NCBI RefSeq assembly: GCF_910592395.1
Contig: NC_088321.1
Span: 7,132,001-7,196,000 of the forward strand
Source: Lineus longissimus
Taxonomy: Eukaryota; Nemertea; Pilidiophora; Heteronemertea; Lineidae
DNA length: 64,000 nucleotides
Direction of reading: 5' to 3'
Made by a program: the position numbers and the translations under genes. Below are positions 43,275 to 55,429 of the stretch, one piece after another (position 1 is the first letter of the stretch; every line of letters begins with the position of its first letter). The notes beneath the pieces are model-generated. The model did not search any database. It was not told the origin of the DNA and saw only the letters and a program-made list of their open reading frames with translations.

Positions 43275-45226
43275 GGACACCCGGAATATTCTGATACAAA
43301 AGAACAATTGGAGCATCTTCTGGGTATTGGCTTTACTCTGGCTTCAATTGCCAGGAGAAAGTTGCTCGGAATGTGAAGTCGCCAGAGAGTCGACCGCCAC
43401 ATGAACCATTTTCAAGTTCAAACACGTCGCAAAAGGTTGAGTGAATTAAGCAGAGAGGAACTGGTGAAGAATCGGTGCGACGAATAAACCATGAAACGGC
43501 CGAGGGCCGTTGTACTCACCGTATAGATATTTGGTGGTAAGGAATGCATCCTGGAAACATGCTACATGTATAGTATATAGGTCAAACCAAAGTCGTGATG
43601 TATCACTGCTTGGAATATGCATCCTTGCTAGGAGAACCTACCATAATTTTTTTATTGAAAACGAGTCGCTCATAATATTAGAGAGATATCACACTTTTTA
43701 GGTTTCCACTTCTGGCCCCCTGGTGGCCAAGTCAAGAATCAGATCGGACCGAAATTCACTATCAGGATATGCAGGACAGACAGTCCGTGCGGTAGCTTTG
43801 GGGAGAGCCAGCTGTTCATAACAATTCAATGAACCTCGGTTTTATGAATGTCTCATTGAAGGACTTATCATAATCAGTTGCCTGCAACGGGTGGCCAATG
43901 CATTAACTCTTTCATCTTTCTTCCAGGTCCAGGCCTTTTAATCAAGCCAGCCCCCCCCCCCCCCCCATAGACTGCAACCCAGATAGTTTTGGCAGGCGTT
44001 ATAACTTTGAGGTCTCTGTGGACCAACCTCGTCTTGAAATTAACAATCACAAAATGGAACTTAATTCATACATTATGCATTGTGCATCGTGCGCAATGTA
44101 TATACGCATAAACTGTCAAGTGTTGCAGTAAACTGCAGGCAAAAATCTGGCAAAATATTTCTGGGTTACACTTACAGAAGCTAGCCAGTAGGTAGCTTAA
44201 GAATTAAATTTAGAATATAAAAAGTCCCCTGCAAATTTATCTTGTTGCAATTGAGTCAGGCCCTTTTGTATGTGTATTGTATCCCATGATTCAATTTGAG
44301 GTATTTATCCCCGGCATAAATGATAAATTTCCATTACATGGTAGGATAGAAGGGAGCAGCACTCTTCTTATGTTTCGGCAATGCTGTTTATGTCCCTTCA
44401 ATTCAACATAAATTGTTGTCATTTTTTACTTTTCACAGGTGACGATTGGTGATCAATAGTGCAATTGATGGTTTTTCACGGTGTCTGGTTCCGTTCATAA
44501 GGGTTTTGCCTGAAAACACAGCCCGAACGTGTCTGCGTGTATTCATCAATGGAATCAGAGGTATGGACAGCCCAGTCACATTCGTATCGATGGTGGTGGA
44601 GAATATGTCCATGCTACATAATTCCAAAATCGAAAGATGGGTGCAAACAGAGGCAGTGTGTTGATTGGTGCCTCTGTCCATAACCAACGAGTGGAAAGAC
44701 TTTGGAGGGATGTTTTTATCAAAGTAATTAACATATTTTACAAACTGTTTTACCACATGGATGAACATGAAATTCTTAATGTCACAAATGAAACTCATGT
44801 TTTGTCTACATTACACTTTCATTCCTATCATTGATAATGAACTACGACGTTGGATTAATGCCAACAATAACCACCGTATCAGAACTGAACACAATCGACC
44901 CCTTTACAGCTTTGGTTCGGAGGTATAATTATCCAGCGCATTGAGAATTTTAATCAACCGCTATACAAAATATTTTACATCCCAATGTTGATGGTGATGA
45001 GGGGGATGATGCCTGGTTTGAACAGCATGGGGTTGATTGGGATCATTCTGATCCAGAAAACATCAGAAGAATTACAATCACTAGAAATCCTATAAATGAA
45101 GAAGAGTCTTCGGAGTTACTGGAAAACTTTCCTTCAGAAGTGCTCTTATCCTATTCAGATTCTCATGGAATGGACATTTATGGTAGAGTTCTCCACTTTG
45201 TGATGACAGTATTAGAAATGGAGTAA
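43275..45226 (+). pseudogene. Integrase-core family gene (metazoan 'Integrase core domain' type), broken
   Basis: The left piece (43290-43506) has a helix-turn-helix-like start (LEHLLGIGFTLASIARRKL, then RHMNHFQVQTRRKRLSELSR) and a second-frame VRRINHETAEG. The main piece begins after a splice-acceptor-like TTTTCACAG at 44431-44439 with RLVINSAIDGFSRCLVPFIR. It continues in a second frame (RIDGGGEYVH ... GASVHNQRVERLWRDVFIKV) and ends in a third with IIDNELRRWINANNNHRIRT and, near 45000-45226, WFEQHGVDWDHSDPEN to MDIYGRVLHFVMTVLEME-stop. These are the conserved blocks of a large integrase-like family in fish and invertebrates. At least three frameshifts, and a TGA at 44440-44442 where Trp is expected, show it is dead. 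The link between the pieces is missing or replaced by repeats. Confidence 0.7.
43507..44425. other. Repeat-derived segment inside the integrase pseudogene
   Basis: 43590-43780 is a copy (inverted relative to 18.9-19.4 kb) of the dispersed module with the CCACCAGGGGGC motif. A C16 tract lies at 43951-43966. The remainder (43790-44425) has no recognised content. The segment separates the two halves of the integrase-family frame, so part of it may be insertion and part intron. Confidence 0.45.
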
Positions 45227-45341
45227 GATCTAAAAGTGAAAAGTAAGAAGTTGCTTCGTTTCAATAAAAACACCCATTCTTCACCCAAAAGGTCATTTTT
45301 TAATTGAAATATTAGATAAATTGATTCAATCTACACTCCAG

Positions 45342-48300
45342 GTCTTTCTGAGGACACAGATTCCGTCATCGCAATAGTTTACGTTGATGTCAATGAGTAT
45401 CCTCACGACTCCAATTTGACCATTTCCATCCTGCTTGATGTGCTGCTAATGCACCACCGCATCTTTAAACCCAAACTCCATCTACAAATGGACAATTGTT
45501 GGAGGGAGAACAAGAATCGCTACATTCTTTCATTCTTGTTCTTCCTTGTGCATATAGATGTTTTTGAAGAGGTAAGCTTCCTCATGTGGATACCGAAAAG
45601 ACACATCAGTTCATTCAATACTATCTTTTTTTGCCCTATGTGATGACCAGAGGACAAGGAACTCAATGGACATAGGGACATGCCTAGTAATAGTATCAGT
45701 TCTTATTACAACATACTATTTCCGACCTACAAACGGCAGTTAATTTCGAGCGAAAAATTATTTAATATAAAAGCAAAAGGTGTGCATTGCATTTTTAATG
45801 TGGAAAAGTAAAACTGTTCTCTTATAAATACTTGTTTTCAGGTATCTCTGAACTTCTTACCAGTTGGTCATACGCATGAGGATGTTGATCAGATGTTCAG
45901 GTAAAGACATCGTTTCCGGGCAAAAGACCATTCACTCATTGTTAAAAATGTGTTCCTACATGTCCTATGTCAAATGTCGGAGGACGTCACATTCAGCGAT
46001 GTGTACATTACCATGCAAATACATCATGGTAAAACATTATGGTCTTAGTTAAACGGGTGAAATATTCAAAACATGTGGATCATATCTACACCAATCCTGG
46101 TAAAATTGTTATTAGTTGCAATGTCTTCTTGCAGATGTATCAATACAGCCATTTCTTCCTGCGGCAATATCAATTCTCTGGATGGTAAGTTTGACTTGAT
46201 GTTTCACTGATTTTTGAATTGAGGAATTGGTTGTCCTATCAAGATCGCTCGGGTCGACCAAAAATGCAGACCAAAACCAGAGGCATAGAGATTGTAGTGC
46301 CCAAAAGTAATTGGGAAACAGTCCGCAGTTGTTTATTTCTCTTGCTAACTAATTGTGGCAACGCTCCTCAAACATTCAGACTGGGGAAACAAGATGGCGG
46401 ACACATTTTTTCTACTTCCTTGGTTGCGATACCAAGGACCACTAAAATCAAAATGAGGCGTAAGGCATTTTCCATTAGAAACATCGATATCCTGTGACCA
46501 AGGCCTTTTAGAATATTGAGTCAAGAGCGGGCGACATTATTTGGGCAATTTGTTCTGACACGATTGAGGATGCAAACTGACATATTATGGTATTTGCTTA
46601 CATTGGCATAATGAAGTCACTTAGTCTTAGGTTTCCTCTTAACATTATGGTTTCAGAATTCATTGATAGACTAACGGACAAAGACACATTCTCGCCTAAG
46701 ATTGAAGTACATAATGTACAAAGTGTGTTCAACTGGCGTGACCACATAATTCCATTCTTGCCTGTCAACTTCAGTGACCAATCTAAGCCACACCAGTTCA
46801 AATTCAGGAAAGTAGATGGGCAGGCAAGGATGCGCTATCGCCTGTGGGCTGATGACCCGTGGAGCCCTGAGGGACCAGGCATGACATGCCTTGAGGTAAA
46901 GATATACATGTAAATTTGTCATTAGTGATTAACTGACTACGCAAACGACACGTACTACTACTTTTTAGCGAAGCCGAGACCAAGACACTTCAAACGTGAG
47001 ATGCCTTTTAGCGCGATTCGACTCAAGTGTTTAAATTACTTTGCCCATTGGTATATTGGCCTGATAAAGACATACCGTCAACAAAATGGAGGTTGAAAGA
47101 GACCTGTCGGTACTTTCCATGTTTATATTTCAGCCGAGTCCGGGCCCTTGGAGGTCCAGGGTTCGATTCCATTAGTACTTCTCTCTCTAAGGACACCCTT
47201 GGGCTGACCACAGTCAACTGCTGTCCTTTGTTTGAGAAATGATACTGAATACAGAGGTCTTCTTCTTCTTCTTCTGCGTTCTCTCTTTGGCACTTGGAGG
47301 GGTCATTCTCCTAGGAGCAATCCTCCTCCAAGGCGGGATGAGCGTATCTTGCGCTGCCACTGCGGTTATGCGCCAATTGGGTTTATTGGCCTAGTGGTCA
47401 GACTTTGGCGTGGCCAGGGATATACTTCCGTGCCGAGAGATAGAGTCCACGTAAGCTACTCATGTTCCTCACTTGGTGGGGTCTTAGCTTGCCCCGGCAT
47501 AGACACCAGATACCAAGGAACCTCAGTTTAAAGTCTCATTCGAAGGACTGTGAAGAGCCAGGAATTTTAGTTCCTGAAAGCCAGGCTGGTTCATCCAGAA
47601 ATAGAAACCTGGGTTCTCCCTGGGATCGAACCTGGGCCCTATTGCGTGGTGGCCAGCAGTGTTGACCACTAGGCCATGAGGCTCCTCACATACAGAGGTC
47701 AAATTGAATGGAAAGGACCAATTTGGGACCAAAGGCAGTGTCCTTAAATAGAGAAGGTGTCCTCAGTATAGCAGAGAGGTGTCGGCTCATAAAGGGAAGA
47801 GCCACTGTGTACCTGAATAGATAGGTTAAATTACTGTTTACTTTAACTTGACATATTATATAACATTGTTTTTTTAGGATCTAGTGCTTTCTGAGGATGG
47901 AAAAATCATCTCTTGCAATGTGGGCAGTATTAGAAGAGACGATTGAACTCAGATTTCATTTGAATTTAACTTGCCTGATCTCTGTCTTGAAATTTCAGGC
48001 TTCCCAGATATAGCTGACGAACAAGCAGTGGTTGAACCCAGCACCGAGCGAATGGAGCTGGACGAGGTCCGCAAAGGCGTCAAGGCTCTCGGGCCAAGAC
48101 TGGTGTCCCGAGATCACCAGTGGTGGGACCGCTACTTCCTAGCACTGGAAAATCCTAACGTAAGCTAAAAATATTGTCACTGTGGTAAAGCTTTTAACTT
48201 GCTCGATCACAGTGCTATCATTTTAAATGGATTTTAAATAAACCTGAGGTAACTGCATCATAAGCAGGCTGTTAGTTGTGCATGTACTTGATAACAATGC

Positions 48301-50109
48301 TTTCCAATATCAAAATTCGAAAGTGTCTAGACTAAAAGGAAAAGGAAAAATTTGCTTAACATTAAACAACCCCAAGCCTTTATAAAGACTGGTCGTATCC
48401 AGTAACTTCTATTATCAAAGAAAAAGAAGCACTTTAAAAATTGAATCATACGTGTACAGTGCATTGATTTGTGGGTGAGAAGAATAGAGGAGCCACTCTC
48501 AGATTGAATGATAAAAAGGCTGTTGTCACGGCAAGCTGCAGGCTGTTGTGAATATTATGCCATGGAATTATTCGAACTGCATGATTTTGTGTACAGGACC
48601 CGGTACACAAAATGAAATAAAGAGGAGGGTTACAGGTAGGATGATTGGGTGAGTGGAGACACCAGTCATGTTTGTCAAGAAATATAACAACATTTGTGCA
48701 TTCCTTCACAAAGAAGGCTTGCCGATTCCGAACCTGGTCGGGGCCTTTACTCAGCACTCATGAATGAGAGTGCTATCTAAAGGCAACTTTACTCATCGAA
48801 ACAATTAATTTTTCCAAGAACTTAACAGCGCTGCCACTCGCCATTGTCGCCAAAACTAAACTCAAACCTGGTTGGCTCAAATCTGATGCAACTTGGCTCA
48901 AACTTTTCAAATGCTTTTACTGTTGAGTCAAACATCAAAGTCAGAAAAAATCCTGGTAAATTACCCATTTGGCTAAACTTGTCAAAAATGCAGAGCTGCC
49001 CCAGAAATTACATGTACGGTGGTGATCTATGACAAGTTTGAAATAACAAAGATGAACCTGCTACCACTGTACCATGACAAAGATTTCACAACATCATCAA
49101 CCAAACTTTTCTCCAACACAACTGCTTTTTCCCAGACAAGATAATCACTTAAGTGGAATTTGGTATTGCACTTGCAGGTCAATGACAAGGAATGGCCGCT
49201 GCCCAAAATCAGCCAAACGATCGGCTTTTGGAAAATTGATGAAGATATGACAGACGTACCGCAGCATCTGTTGGAGATCAGATCCGGCCTCACACAACAA
49301 TGCCCAGCGGTAAGTGAATTTTTTGAATGAACAAAATAAAAGATGATCAGAGAGTAAGAGAACAAAAGACAGCAAAAACTTAAAAACAAGGCTTATCTTA
49401 TTCCAGCTGCAGGGTTGAATCTTTGGGCTAATAGCGCTTATTCGAATGAGCCCCTCTGGTCTGAAGTTAAATTCATCAGCTTCAATCATTTTGTTCGAGT
49501 TGGTTGCAATAGTGAGATTTTGCTATCCTATTCCACTGCAAGGTGGGGAATTCCTCATCATCTCTGAGTAATTCATGCAAGATAAACAGACTACTATTTC
49601 GATGTCCTTATACCCTTGTCACATGCTGTAAACTGGGTAATGCTCACCACTGCTGGATTTATTAATGATTCTTGATAATCAATTTCTACTGTAGTTTATA
49701 ATGAATTTATTCACAGTTTTATTTGTTTAAGGTGATCATTGGTAATCAAGGACAAATGCCGGCAATTCAAGCGGTAGATCGAACAAAAATTGAGATTGGT
49801 GATCTGGCGGCAATATACACCGTGGAAAAGGAGGGTAGACCATGGATCGCCAAGGTGATTGATATCAATGAGGACACGATCAAGATTCATTGGTTCCATG
49901 GGTCTTGGAATGGAGTTTGCCGGCCATGGTACAACAACATCAGCAAAAAGCAAGTACCACGGCTGGATGAAGTTCATGTGACGAGTGTTGTTCTGTGGGG
50001 GTTTAGATTGACAGAGAACGGTGCTTGTTTGACTAGGACTGTGGCCAGAGAGTTGAAAGACAGGTACGATCAAATAGATAGTGAGGAGACATCTTCCTCT
50101 CTTTCATAA
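45342..50109 (+). pseudogene. DUF7869-type transposon protein gene, multi-exon, with lesions
   Basis: Exons with good splice borders are 45342-45571, 45842-45900 (perhaps on to about 46045), 46134-46181, 46657-46895, 47878-48159, 49178-49309 and 49717-50109. Exon 1 has LHLQMDNCWRENKNRYILSF and exon 2 has NFLPVGHTHEDVDQMF, the two signatures of the DUF7869 domain, a DDE-nuclease-like fold. Exon 4 encodes NWRDHIIPFLPVNF and HQFKFRKVDG. The last exon encodes a chromo/BAH-like segment (IGDLAAIYTVEKEGRPWIAK, IKIHWFHGSW, then WGFRLTENG) as in family C-termini. Lesions are a TAA directly after exon 2 where coding-like text continues, and a TGA at 47944-47946 inside exon 5 with the same frame running on. 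N-terminal exons were not found; the integrase pseudogene lies there instead. The gene is probably inactive. Confidence 0.65.
47140..47695 (-). mobile_element. tRNA-derived SINE fragments in a DUF7869-gene intron
   Basis: On the minus strand 47618-47684 reads TGGCCTAGTGGTCAACA (A box) ... CCAGGTTCGATCCCAGGG (B box) at near-tRNA spacing. On the plus strand a second A-box-like TTGGCCTAGTGGTCAGAC occurs at about 47388 and a B-box-like CCAGGGTTCGATTCC at 47157-47171. These look like two or more SINE pieces in opposite directions. A TTC microsatellite lies at 47263-47277. The acceptor stem is not formed, so no functional tRNA is called. Confidence 0.6.
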
Positions 50110-50134
50110 ATGACCAAACCACCCTGGCTAATAA

Positions 50135-50655
50135 GGGGTGGTCCATAATTTTCAACATTTTCACAAGCGTACAATACGTACGGGGGAGGGAGGGGGTCAA
50201 AACACCAATGTACACTTTCTTTAAGAAATTAATAAAATGTTGATCATCTGTATTGTACGAATCGCGGGACGCATTTAAATTTCGCGCGCTGCTCACACGG
50301 TTAGCTCTGCTTGCTTCCTATTCAACAAGACAATGGCCGCACGTGGTGACTTTGATGCGCTATTTTTGTTAATTAACAAGAGTGATACGACTATTCACAG
50401 CCGACCCAGCAATGAATATGAACAATATCTTGTTTATATTATTTTGAAAACAATGTTGACGGGCAATGACTGACCAAGTTCAAAATGCAACCAGGAAACA
50501 CAACTAGAACCCCCTTGCTTGTGTATTTTGGAACGTGGGTCATTCGGCCATCAACATTTTTCATTCGGGATTGTACACTTTAGGGGGGGAGGGGGGTTGC
50601 CCAAAAGAGTACGTTTTGTGCACTTGTGAAAATGTTAAAAATTATGGACCACCCC
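50135..50655. mobile_element. 521-bp MITE, PIF/Harbinger-like
   Basis: The ends are long imperfect inverted repeats starting GGGGTGGTCCATAATTTT and extending through AACATTTTCACAAG (about 33 bp). TAA flanks both sides (50132-50134 and 50656-50658), the 3-bp duplication usual for PIF/Harbinger. It is non-coding and lies 25 bp after the stop codon of the DUF7869-type gene. Confidence 0.8.
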
Positions 50656-50659
50656 TAAG

Positions 50660-53600
50660 TAAGTGCCAATGAACTAACATTGTGGTTGTTCGTACAGCGA
50701 CAGAATTGTCGTACATTCGTGTATATTTCTTTCTTTCTATCAAAATGTCAAGTTGTGTTAGAATCATGGCTGGGATGGGTTAAAGTGGAATTATTCAATT
50801 CAAACCTCTTAAAGGGAACCTATCAAGAAATGCTTATAAAAATGGGGAGTTTTGAACGGCCCGGTTAAAACCTATGGCGGGAATAAGCTTCCTTGGTTAG
50901 ATATTAGTAGTTTCAAGGTCCTCTAGGTAGTTGCTGATGTGAGCTGTTTATTTGGCTAACATTGCATAACATTACCTGCTCCATTCAATGAACTGCGTAA
51001 GAGGATCTCCAATTTAGTTATTCTAACTACCCATCAGCCACGCAAAAATAAAGACTTGGGTCACGACAAGATCTCTTTAAGTCTTTCAGGTCAACATGTG
51101 CTTGGCCTATGAGATGGGCCTGAATCCAGAGTGAACAGTGAAATCCATCATGTACATTTTACATTGTATACTGTGTAGGCTGTCAGAGTGTGTGTAAATA
51201 GTATATGCCATGTCTGTGTACTGTTTCTAGTTGATGTAGGGCCATTTATAGTCAGAAGTATGCCTTACATAATTTCTTTTCCATGATTATTTGACTGGTG
51301 ACGGTAGCTTGACAGACCTGACCGTATTCTTGGCAGATCCCATCATCACAGAATTAAGAATGCGTTGCCATGGTAACCTGTCAATTTTTAAAAACTATAA
51401 ACTCATTGCCATGCCTCCATCTTTCAATATGATCTTGAATCATCATTCACAGCTTCCAGCTGCAGGAAAGTTTTGAGTGACAAGGCTTCAAGGCCTGGAC
51501 TCGAGGGATTTTATGAGCTACACTAATTAAGACGCTGCAAGTAGTTTGTCCAAAATTATCCTATCTGATCACGTTTTGCTCAGCTTGACAAGTACATAAG
51601 ATTGCAGCTTTTAGTTGAGCTCTTGTCATCAATCCCTTGAGTTTCGTCCCAATAAGTGTTATTGGGCCCATGCAGTCATTCTGGGACTCATCAGCAGACC
51701 AGCAGACCACAAACTTGAGCCAACAAAACGCAAACTGTAAATATTGAATGAATGAATATCAAAAGAGAAGTGCAAAGACTATTTTTCAGTCAAAACACCT
51801 TGATTTGATTTATAACACAGAGTCAAGCATGACGTCCCTAGGATGATGTTAGTAAAGATTTCAACAGAGCATGCAGCATGGTCAAGCAGTAAGCAAAGCA
51901 GCAACAAACAAAAAAGACAAACTTTAACTTTTTGAGGCAATGGAAAGCAGTGCATAGGCTTCAGCAACTCAATGATATGGGATGTTTTGAGATCAGCGAT
52001 GGGATATCCAAGACTGGCATCACATAACAAAACCTCCAACAAAGTCTCCACCAGGTTGCTTTAGAGATTCACCACCACTACACCAGGCAGCAGAAGATCA
52101 TTATGATAGTTCATTGAATTTGTTTACAGTTTCACAATGATGTGAATCTTCAACTAAAAACCTGGGATGCTTGTTGAAAGTGGTGGTTAATACTGAGACG
52201 AGCGCTTTTCCGCCTTTGCATCAAATTTTAATTATTTTTTTGGGGTAAAGCTTGAGGGGGGTTTAAGATGCTGATTGATGGGTACATGAGATGTGTCTTA
52301 GCCTCTTTGTACTCATGTGGACTGCAAAGTTCAAAGTTTTGCCATCTTGGAATGCTAGTATCTTCTTCATCTTCATCTTGTTTGTTCCATTTAATTTCGG
52401 GCTAAATTACTGTTGCACATCATGAAATGCTGAAGTGTCTCTTGAAACTCTCATCATAAGTACATTGCATAAGATGTGTCTTGGCCTCTAAATTGAAATA
52501 ATCTTGTTAACCTATTGCATCTATTGTTAAATGATTGTCTTAGTTGTTTACAGACAAATCACTTCCAGCTATACAGAAAAAAGTTCCTGTCCACAGCTAG
52601 CAGACATGGCTGATGGTGATTGATCATGAACATTCCATACATGTATGGCTAATGGAAAATCCCCATGATAGATCCATGGATTGAACTCATGACATAGTCG
52701 TATCTAGGATTATAGATCCATGTATGGAATATGCTGTAATTTGTTTTAACAGGCCATCAAAGAAATTAGGTTAGAACCTGTAAACTATTATTATTCATTA
52801 TTAATTTCAAAAGGTCTGAATACTTTTTACAAAGAATGTATAAAGACACGGTTTATACATTCTTGTACTTTGCTGCTTACATTAATTTTTATGAGACCAA
52901 CTGTCCTATGACAGAACTACTAATAATGGATGGCCCATGGGCCATCAGTGGATCTACCATTGGAAATAATAGAATCTATGATGGGATGCTTATGTAAAAT
53001 GTAGTTTGTGATAATAAGCAAAGACCCGTACATTGGTCAGTCAGTGATCAATCAATGCACTTTTGTCTTGTAAAATGCTGAACAGAACTAAGCCAACTTA
53101 ACTCGGTATGAGGGGTTACTATCAATTCCCATTCCTATCTTTGTGTATTTAGAAAGTACCTTGTATCCAAGATTACAGTACATTAGGTCAAAGAACAGTG
53201 CCTTTGTTATATGATAAGTGACTCTGACCCCCCCCCCCCCCCCCCCCCGAGATAGATTAGGGGGCTGCGTGTGTGATCCAGTTTTCCATAGGGGAACGGG
53301 GGTTAGTCCGTGGTCAAATCTAGGGTGTCAAAGAAAAGGGCAAAAAGGGGTCCTTTTTCAGAAAGATTTCTTGTAACTCGTTAAAAGGGGTGATTTTTCA
53401 TCAAAATGTGTGAAAACTTGACTTATTTGGCCTTGGCCCGGTTGTTCAAAACAAGTTTTGCCACTAATGCTGGTGTCAACTTCGTTTGGCCATACATGTA
53501 TCTCCTTCAGTTAAACCTTTAGACTTAACACCAAGTTAAGTTTACGTCAGCGTTAGTGACAAAATTTGCTTTGAACAACCGGTCTCTTGTTTTCCGTTCA

Positions 53601-53670
53601 GTATGAAAAATCATGAAAATGAGAGAAAATATATGGGTTGAAAAGGTGATTTTTTTAACCAAAAAGTACC
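50660..53670. other. 3 kb without recognisable gene
   Basis: 50735-50795 is a short copy of the repeat seen at 16.8 and 30.4 kb, and 51230-51270 resembles 29720-29760 (TTGATGTAGGGCC...CAGTCAGAA). Otherwise both strands show only short open frames. A pure C21 run lies at 53228-53248. Confidence 0.4.
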
Positions 53671-53677
53671 TGAGCAA

Positions 53678-54715
53678 GGCGATCAAAATTCATAAGAAAA
53701 GGAGGTCATTATAGACTACTAGTACGAGCACTGTCCGACACTTAAATTGGTGGAGTGCGTGTGTGTTTGGCGGGGGGGGGGGGCTCTGACATATGTGAGT
53801 ATGATAAGTAATAAGTACATTCATCAATTACATAACAGTGTATATAAGGAGTACCTGGCAGAGTGATCCAATATCTGTAGCAGTATGCATGTTACAGTAT
53901 TTTGTTATCTGTCAAGAGTTACTGGTACATACTGTGGAGACGCTATTAAGCCTGTTGAACAGTACCTGTGGAAAAAGCCTACATGACGTGTGATAGGCCT
54001 ACCGGAACTTAACCGGCTTAATAGAGTAGACACAGTATATTATTTGTTAGGCAGCCGTTATATAGGAATGAACAATTCACTTATGAGGCAAACATGTACG
54101 TATCAATTGTTGAAATCTGTATCAGGCCAGCTGCATAATCAGGCCATGATACAGAAATGGAGGATGATCTGCTCCAATAAATGTTGTGCTTTCTCAGAAC
54201 TACTTTTTTGGCTCACGGAGCAAGGGGATCAAAATTCATATGACGATAGTACGAGCACTGCACCCCTTAAATACGTGGAGTGCGTGTGTGTTTGGTGGGG
54301 GGGGGGGGTGGCGCTCTGACATCTGTGAGTATGATAAAGTAATAAGTACATTCATCAATTATATGAACAGTACTTGGTTTATCGCTCTGTCACATTATCG
54401 TGTATATATCTATAAGGAGTACCTGGCAGAGTGATCCAATATCTGTAGCAGTAGGCATGTTACAGTATTTTGTTATCTGTCAAGAGTTACTGGTACATAC
54501 TGTGGAGACGCTATTAAGCCTGTTGAACAGTACCTGTGGAAAAAGCCTACATGACGTGTGATAGGCCTACCGGAACTTAACCGGCTTAATAGAGTAGACA
54601 CAGTATATTGTTTGTTAGGCAGCCGTTACATAAGAATGTACAATTCACTTATGAGGCGAACATGTATGTATCAATTGTTGAAATCTGTATCAGGCCAGCT
54701 GCATAGACAAGACAA
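53678..54715 (+). repeat. Tandem duplication, two copies with 568-bp period
   Basis: Copy 1 (about 53678-54165) and copy 2 (about 54226-54715) share long near-identical stretches. Examples are TGCGTGTGTGTTTGG before a G12 tract, GAGTGATCCAATATCTGTAG, and GCCTACATGACGTGTGATAG. Differences are point changes and small indels in the G-tract zone. Each copy has a short frame (MIGLPELNRLNRVDTVY...) of unknown meaning. It could be a diverged LTR-like pair, but no element lies between them. Confidence 0.85.
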
Positions 54716-54789
54716 CCACTCGCGTGATATTTCAGCTCAAAAAACACACTCGTTTGGTTTTCTTATTTTATTTGACCTACTTTTCTAGG

Positions 54790-55345
54790 TCGCAGAGGTC
54801 AGTTTTTACCTGTGGCATTTTACAATGCCGGCACGTTTTGTAACTGCTTTAGCTACTGATCCCTAACTTGGCACAAAAGTATCACTTGGTGGCCCTGACT
54901 CATAGACCGAACTGCGATCTTTTATGGTAAACGGTTTGGCCACCAGGGGGCAAAACGTCAAGAGTTATAATTTTCACGAGATTTTTATGGCAGACACTTC
55001 TAGCAAGGGGGAATCATGTAACTTATGGGTTTCTTATTTGACCTACTTTTCAAGGTCACAGAGGTCAAAGCTAGCTAAATCACCGAATGGTAGCATGTTT
55101 TGTTTCTATTTGAGCTAGAAGGTTCTAAACCATCTAGGGACCCTCTATTCATACCCTAAATCTTGGTCTGTTAAGACAGTAAGTATGGCTGCCAGGTGGC
55201 CATCTTGAAAATCAAATGAAGTCCTATTCATTGAAAGCATGGCAAAAAAAAATACACACTGCTTTATACCAATGTCCTAAACAGTGCTGTAAGCTAAACC
55301 TGTTTGAACACAAACGTGAGCACATGGTCCATGGACCATTTAATT
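54790..55345 (+). repeat. Diverged copy of the 18.9-19.7 kb element
   Basis: Shared phrases in order: CGGCACGTTTTGTAACTGCTT, CTTGGCACAAAAGTATCAC, GACCGAACTGCGATC, TTTGGCCACCAGGGGGCAAA, and at the right end GTGAGCACATGGTCCATGGA. The match to the element inside the Mutator-like relic includes the right-end palindrome, so the two probably belong to one family. No clean left end is visible. Confidence 0.6.
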
Positions 55346-55429
55346 TAAGCCAATCACAGCTCGCACTCCTTGACCGGCCAGGATTAATTCATGCATCTTG
55401 AACTTTGACTGTTAGAGGTAATGATTTGA

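Noticed and set aside
46219-46497. 92-codon frame within the DUF7869-type gene
   Set aside because: It lies between exons with better borders and has no similarity to the family; treated as intronic.
47618-47684. tRNA gene on the minus strand
   Set aside because: A and B boxes are present but stems do not pair properly and similar pieces lie in both directions nearby; it is a SINE.
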